Positions 60,222 through 64,000 of a DNA stretch of 64,000 bases are shown here, one piece after another; position 1 is the first letter of the stretch, and the number at the start of each line of letters is the position of its first letter. Under the pieces are notes generated by a model. It made no database searches. It was not told the DNA's origin and saw nothing but the letters and a program-made list of their open reading frames with translations. The position numbers and the translations under genes are program-made. The stretch comes from Azonexaceae bacterium (GTDB lineage: Bacteria; Pseudomonadota; Gammaproteobacteria; Burkholderiales; Rhodocyclaceae), in assembly GCA_013335535.1 (NCBI GenBank), contig JAAXVL010000008.1, forward strand, positions 1 to 64,000, read 5' to 3'.

Positions 60222-61592
60222 TCACGCCTCCGTAAGAGCAGACGGACCGGCCAATCGGTCGCGCAATGCCTCGATGGCAGCGCTGTCGCCTCGAACCGTG
60301 AAGAAAGCACCGGCTTCATCGGCCCGTTCGTCGAGCACCTCGCAACTGGTAAAAATATCCTTGCGCAACTGCTGCGCCGACCACGGCAGGAACAGCTCAG
60401 CCTCGACATGATCACGCTGGAAAAAGGCGATGATCTGGAGGCGCAGCGCGGCCACGTCATCCGGCTGGCGGGCGCTCATCACCACGCAGTCCGGGTACAT
60501 CGCCCGCAAGTTCGCTGCGCACTCGGCCTGCGCGGCGGCATCGCCGACGTGGTCGATCTTGTTGAAGATGCGCAGGCGCGGCACGACATCGGCGCCGATT
60601 TCTTCGAGCACTTTGTCTGTCACTTCGAGCTGACGCTCGAAACCGGGGTCGCTGGCATCAATGACGTGGAGCAGCAAGGAGGCATCGAGCGCCTCATCGA
60701 GCGTGGACTTGAACGAAGCAACCAGGCCGTGGGGCAGATTCTTGATGAAACCGACCGTATCGCTGACCAGCACGCGCGGTACGCTGTCCGGATAGAGGGC
60801 GCGGACGGTGGTGTCGAGCGTCGCGAACAGCTTGTTGGCGACCAGCACTTCGCTGCCGGTCAGCGCCCGCATCAGCGTGGATTTGCCGGCATTGGTGTAA
60901 CCGACGAGCGCGACAGCGGCCTGGCTCTGGCGTTCCTGGCGGCGGGCGCGCTGCGTCTTGCGCTCGGCTTCCATGGCGAGGATTTCGAGCTGCAGTTCGG
61001 CGATGCGATCGCGGATCTTGCGTTTGTCGAGTTCGGTATGCGACTCGCCAGCCCCACGACCGCCAACGCCGCTGCGCTGCCGCCCCTGCGAACCGGCCAG
61101 CTTGGCCGCTTCGCGCAGACGCGGCGCCATGTAGCCGAGGCGGGCGATTTCCACCTGCGCCTTGGCCGCCCGCGAGCGGGCATTGCGATGGAAGATTTCG
61201 AGGATGACCATGGTCCGGTCCATGACCTCGCAACCGGCCTCGATTTCCAGATTGCGCGCCTGCGACGGCGAAATTTCGTGATCGACGAGAATCGCTTCGA
61301 TCTCCGGCAAATTCGCCTCGGCCAGCGACAGCACCTCGTCGCCCGCCTCGTCAAAAATCGGCTCGCCATGCACGAAAGCGCGTATTTCCTGCCGCTTGCC
61401 AACGCCCAGATAACCGGTCGTATCGAAGCTGTTGCGCTTCTGCACGAAGGTATGAACGACCTTGAAACCCAGCGTCTTGGCCAGCTCACGCAACTCCATG
61501 AGCGATGACTCAAACTCCATGTCACTCACGTTCGGCAGCTGCACGGCTGCGGCAACGGCCACCCTGAGTTTTTGCTCTACTTCCATCTGCAT
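60222..61592 (-). CDS. hflX: GTPase HflX (ribosome-associated)
   Basis: A 456-aa GTPase that splits stalled or idle ribosomes. The N-terminal domain (1-190) carries KVVHTFVQKRNSFDTTGYLG. The Gly-rich linker is GRQRSGVGGRGAGESHTELD, and the G domain has G1 ALVGYTNAGKSTLM, G3 SDTVGFI and G4 NKIDHVG. I place the start at ATG 61592 (MQMEVEQKLR); the frame is open far upstream but overlaps the divergent peroxidase gene. Unlike many relatives it has no hfq neighbour. Confidence 0.93.
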   Translation of the reverse strand: MQMEVEQKLRVAVAAAVQLPNVSDMEFESSLMELRELAKTLGFKVVHTFVQKRNSFDTTGYLGVGKRQEIRAFVHGEPIFDEAGDEVLSLAEANLPEIEAILVDHEISPSQARNLEIEAGCEVMDRTMVILEIFHRNARSRAAKAQVEIARLGYMAPRLREAAKLAGSQGRQRSGVGGRGAGESHTELDKRKIRDRIAELQLEILAMEAERKTQRARRQERQSQAAVALVGYTNAGKSTLMRALTGSEVLVANKLFATLDTTVRALYPDSVPRVLVSDTVGFIKNLPHGLVASFKSTLDEALDASLLLHVIDASDPGFERQLEVTDKVLEEIGADVVPRLRIFNKIDHVGDAAAQAECAANLRAMYPDCVVMSARQPDDVAALRLQIIAFFQRDHVEAELFLPWSAQQLRKDIFTSCEVLDERADEAGAFFTVRGDSAAIEALRDRLAGPSALTEA

Positions 61593-61736
61593 CCGAAAAT
61601 TTTTCTCTTGATTTGGCGAAGGCAGATAGTAACCGGCCAAGCCTTGATTGCTGGCATCGCTTGCGCCATTCAACACGTAAAATACCCCCCGCCGTCCTTC
61701 TGACACTGACTCCTCCGACCCCAAAACGAGATCGCC

Positions 61737-62285
61737 ATGAACGCTTCCCTGTACGACATCCCCCTCCAAAGCCTCGATGGGCGCGACCTGACGCTGGGTG
61801 ACTTCCGTGGCCAAGTATTGCTGGTGGTGAACGTCGCCTCCAAGTGCGGGCTGACGCCGCAGTACGCCGGGCTGGAAAGCCTGTTCAGGCAATATCGCGG
61901 GCGCGGCCTGCAGGTGCTGGGCTTTCCGTGCAACGACTTTGCTGCGCAGGAGCCGGGCTCGGCTGAAGAAATCATGAACTTTTGCACGGCCAATTTTGGT
62001 GTCGAGTTCCCGATGTTCGAGAAGCTCAATATCAACAGCGAACCGCGGCACCCGCTCTATGCGCAACTGATCGCCGCGCAGCCGGAAGCAGTGTTCCCCG
62101 CTGGCAGCGACTTTCGCGAGAAACTGGCCGCTTATGGCTGCTCGCCGAAACAGCCTGGCGATGTCTGGTGGAACTTCGAAAAATTCCTGATCGGCCGTGA
62201 TGGCCGGGTTGTACAGCGATTTTCGCCGGACACCACGCCGGACGACCCGACGCTGGTCGCCGCCATCGAAGCCGCACTCGCCTGA
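61737..62285 (+). CDS. Glutathione peroxidase family protein
   Basis: A 182-aa thiol peroxidase of the Gpx fold. Peroxidatic Cys37 is in VNVASKCGLTPQY, Gln in FPCNDFAAQEPGS, and Trp in VWWNFEKFLIGRDG. The loop reads CNDFAAQ where CNQFGGQ is most common. Such bacterial enzymes usually use thioredoxin. It is divergent from hflX, with a 144-bp shared upstream region. Confidence 0.93.
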   Translation: MNASLYDIPLQSLDGRDLTLGDFRGQVLLVVNVASKCGLTPQYAGLESLFRQYRGRGLQVLGFPCNDFAAQEPGSAEEIMNFCTANFGVEFPMFEKLNINSEPRHPLYAQLIAAQPEAVFPAGSDFREKLAAYGCSPKQPGDVWWNFEKFLIGRDGRVVQRFSPDTTPDDPTLVAAIEAALA

Positions 62286-62317
62286 ACCCCACCCCACAAC
62301 CGATAACAAGAAGATCG

Positions 62318-63343
62318 ATGCCCCGCACCCGCAAACCTGATGTCTGCCAGCCGACCGGCTCGGCCGAACTCGCCATGCTCGACGTTTACATGCCGATGAT
62401 GAAATCCTCGGCAATCATTTCAGCCGGACGGCTGGGCCTTTTCGAGGCGCTGGTCGATGGTCCGCTGACGGCAGAAGAACTCGCCACGAAGATCGATTCG
62501 AGCCTGCGCGGCACGACGACACTGGTCGATTTCCTGGTCGCCATCGGCTATCTGGAAAAGGAGGACGATGCCTTTGCCAACACGGCAAGCACCCAGCGCT
62601 GGTTCACCAGTGCCGGCCAGGTGGATTACACCCCCGGCCTGCTATGGACGCACGAAGCGTGGGCGATGATGGGCAGCCTGGCCGAAACCGTGCGCAAGGG
62701 CGAACCTGAGCAGACGCTGTGGGAAGCGATGATCGAAAAGCCGCATCTCGGCCCGCTGTTCTCATCCTACATGGGCGCCTTCGCCGCCGACCTCGGGCCG
62801 GACCTGATTGCGCATGTGCCGGTGGCACCGGACTATCGCCGCCTGCTCGACCTCGGCGGCTCGCATGGCCTGCATTCGATCCGCTTCTGCCAGCACTACC
62901 CGCAACTCGACGCCGTCATCGTCGACATGCCCAGCGCCCTGACCGAAACCGGACCGGAGATCGAGAAAGCCGGGCTGGCCGGCCGCGTCAGCCTGAGCCC
63001 CGGCACCTTGCAGGAACACGACTGGGGCGGCGCCAACGACCTCGTTTTCTACCTGTCGGTCGCCCATAACCATTCTGCCGAGGAAAATCGCCTGGCTATT
63101 CGGCAGATTGGCGAGTCGATGAATCCGGGCGGCCTGCTGGTCATACACGAATACCTGGCCGAAACCTCGCTCGACGCCCTGAACGCCGCCTTCCGCCTCA
63201 CGCTGCTGCTGGAAACCGGGACCCAGACGCACCGCCATGAGGACTATTGCGCATGGCTGACGGCGGCAGGGTTTTCGGCTATCGAACGGATCGACCTCGA
63301 ACCGCGTGAAAAAGGTTCGCTGATCCTGGCTCGGCGCACATGA
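62318..63343 (+). CDS. O-methyltransferase family protein (acetylserotonin-type fold)
   Basis: A 341-aa protein with an N-terminal dimerisation/winged-helix domain (AIISAGRLGLFEALVDGPLT) and a C-terminal SAM domain. Motif I is RRLLDLGGSHGLHSIRFCQH, and VIHEYLAE lies near the end. Members methylate small aromatic or carotenoid-like hydroxyls. The family's catalytic His appears as VAHNHSAEEN, with two His candidates. It starts 32 bp after the peroxidase gene. Confidence 0.85.
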   Translation: MPRTRKPDVCQPTGSAELAMLDVYMPMMKSSAIISAGRLGLFEALVDGPLTAEELATKIDSSLRGTTTLVDFLVAIGYLEKEDDAFANTASTQRWFTSAGQVDYTPGLLWTHEAWAMMGSLAETVRKGEPEQTLWEAMIEKPHLGPLFSSYMGAFAADLGPDLIAHVPVAPDYRRLLDLGGSHGLHSIRFCQHYPQLDAVIVDMPSALTETGPEIEKAGLAGRVSLSPGTLQEHDWGGANDLVFYLSVAHNHSAEENRLAIRQIGESMNPGGLLVIHEYLAETSLDALNAAFRLTLLLETGTQTHRHEDYCAWLTAAGFSAIERIDLEPREKGSLILARRT

Positions 63344-63380
63344 AGCGGTGGTTCCCGCTGGTACGGAAAAGACGGTAGCC

Positions 63381-63420
63381 AATTTGATTTTTGGCCGTTT
63401 TTCCAGTTGACCGTGGCAAC
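63381..63420 (+). repeat. Dispersed ~40-bp repeat, intergenic copy
   Basis: It lies 37 bases past the methyltransferase stop and reads AATTTGATTTTTGGCCGTTT then TTCCAGTTGACCGTGGCAAC. One base differs from the CCGGTTGACCGTGGCAAC form of the copy at 53671. Confidence 0.75.
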
Positions 63421-63451
63421 AGCTGCAGAGCGCACGACTCGCCTGCCCAAA

Positions 63452-63485
63452 ACGAAAATGCCATTCAGCCTGCGCTGAATGGCAT
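63452..63485 (-). terminator. Terminator of the PEP-CTERM gene
   Basis: ATGCCATTCAGC-CTGC-GCTGAATGGCAT is a perfect 12-bp stem with a four-base loop. On the minus strand it is followed by TTTTCGTTTT, as for an intrinsic terminator. It lies 37 bases past the PEP-CTERM stop codon. Confidence 0.85.
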
Positions 63486-63521
63486 CCGGGCCGAAGCCCT
63501 TTCATTGCGGATTTGGTCCAA

Positions 63522-64000
63522 TCAGGCGCGACGACGGCGAACCACAGCGGCCAGAATACCCAGACCGGCAAGCAGCATCGAGGCGCTACCCGGTTCCGGG
63601 ACGGCCGTTACCGTTATGTTGTCGAGCGAACCGCCGAAGCTGTCCGAGGTGCCAATGGCCGCAAATTTCAGGACGCCAAAACCGTTTGCATCAGCCTTCA
63701 AGTCATAGAAATGCTCACCCCAGTCGGAGCTATTGATTCCACTGAGCTTGATGGAGCCAACTGATTGGTTGTTCCAGTAAACTCGGATGCCATTGCTGTC
63801 TTCCGAAACACCGGCACGTGGCGCATAGAAGAAGGACAGTTCCAGCGACTGGAAGGGGTTGGTGTGGATAGTCTGGGAAATCCAGCTATTTCCGTAGGCA
63901 TCCAGTTCGGCGAAACGAACTCCTTCAGCGGCTGTGCCAGCGATCGCGTTCCGGATTTCAACGCCATTGGCACCCGTCGTCCAGCCATAACCGGCGCCAT
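63522..64000 (-). CDS. PEP-CTERM sorting-domain protein, partial (N-terminus beyond the right edge)
   Basis: The visible 158 residues run from GAGYGWTTGANGVEIRNAIA to the stop. The C-terminal signal is VPEPGSASMLLAGLGILAAV followed by VRRRRA: the Pro-Glu-Pro motif, a TM and a basic end, the target of exosortase. The domain before it (VELSFFYAPRAGV-like segment; GIRVYWNNQSVGSI) resembles beta-sandwich DUF642/choice-of-anchor folds. Such proteins are exported and linked to exopolysaccharide in floc-forming betaproteobacteria. Confidence 0.85.
   Translation of the reverse strand, partial: GAGYGWTTGANGVEIRNAIAGTAAEGVRFAELDAYGNSWISQTIHTNPFQSLELSFFYAPRAGVSEDSNGIRVYWNNQSVGSIKLSGINSSDWGEHFYDLKADANGFGVLKFAAIGTSDSFGGSLDNITVTAVPEPGSASMLLAGLGILAAVVRRRRA

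Noticed and set aside
60156-61508. A 450-aa open frame on the plus strand opposite hflX
   Set aside because: It is antisense to hflX, which has all G motifs; the long frame follows from third-position GC.
61593-62414. Extension of hflX upstream over the glutathione peroxidase gene
   Set aside because: The extension is antisense to a clear peroxidase gene; HflX homology begins at MEVEQKL.

Overview
The window is a high-GC betaproteobacterial chromosome segment, most likely Rhodocyclales (Dechloromonas/Azonexus-like). This is inferred from the order thrS-infC-rpmI-rplT-pheS-pheT-ihfA-merR, the hpnCDE squalene genes, a DUF3460 protein and a PEP-CTERM protein. The left 38.8 kb looks like part of an integrated mobile element; the right 25 kb is chromosomal backbone. 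The junction is at a tRNA-Pro(GGG) gene (38850-38926, minus) whose 3' end faces the element.

Left to right. (1) 1-4155, minus: a biphenyl/alkylbenzene-type dioxygenase cluster in the order GntR regulator, large subunit, small subunit, BphX-like membrane protein, Rieske ferredoxin, ferredoxin reductase (cut by the window edge). (2) About 4.3-10.3 kb: a graveyard of broken insertion sequences (IS21, IS3 fragment, IS701 with intact ends, IS630 remnant) around one intact chemotaxis receptor, with a ~140-bp duplicated segment of unknown nature. (3) 10.3-31.2 kb, plus: an MPF-F (F/SXT-like) conjugative type IV secretion operon: transglycosylase, OmpA lipoprotein, pilin, TraL, E, K, B, DsbC, V, C, TrbI, S26 peptidase, TraW, U, TrbC, N, F, H, G. 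No relaxase, coupling protein or integrase is visible, so the element continues to the left. (4) 31.2-38.4 kb, minus: a defence-like cargo island with a small membrane protein, an unrecognised 304-aa protein, an AbiEi/AbiEii toxin-antitoxin pair and a three-gene ABC-3C-like module whose ATPase carries a Rad50-like CxxC hook.

(5) 38.85-46.5 kb, minus: tRNA-Pro, merR-like gene, ihfA, pheT, pheS, rplT, rpmI, infC (apparent AUA start), thrS and tRNA-Val(GAC). Ahead of thrS is a probable attenuator: a 12-codon leader peptide with three Thr codons, then an intrinsic terminator ending 16 nt before the thrS start. (6) 46.6-51.0 kb, plus: a small membrane protein, slyX, a DHH phosphoesterase whose C-terminus is read through the antisense strand of tRNA-Leu(UAG), and hpnC, hpnD, hpnE. 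(7) 51.1-53.7 kb: an AMP-forming acyl-CoA ligase, an acyl carrier protein and a GNAT acetyltransferase as one cassette. (8) 53.7-64 kb: ybbA/tesA (divergent), mnmH, a methyltransferase/OsmC divergent pair, an ADP-forming acyl-CoA synthetase-GNAT fusion, DUF3460, hflX, glutathione peroxidase, an O-methyltransferase, and a PEP-CTERM protein cut by the right edge.

The least explained signal is a ~40-bp dispersed repeat (core CCGGTTGACCGTGGAAAC). It occurs three times between genes and at least twice inside genes in the 50-63.5 kb backbone; I saw no copy in the mobile element.
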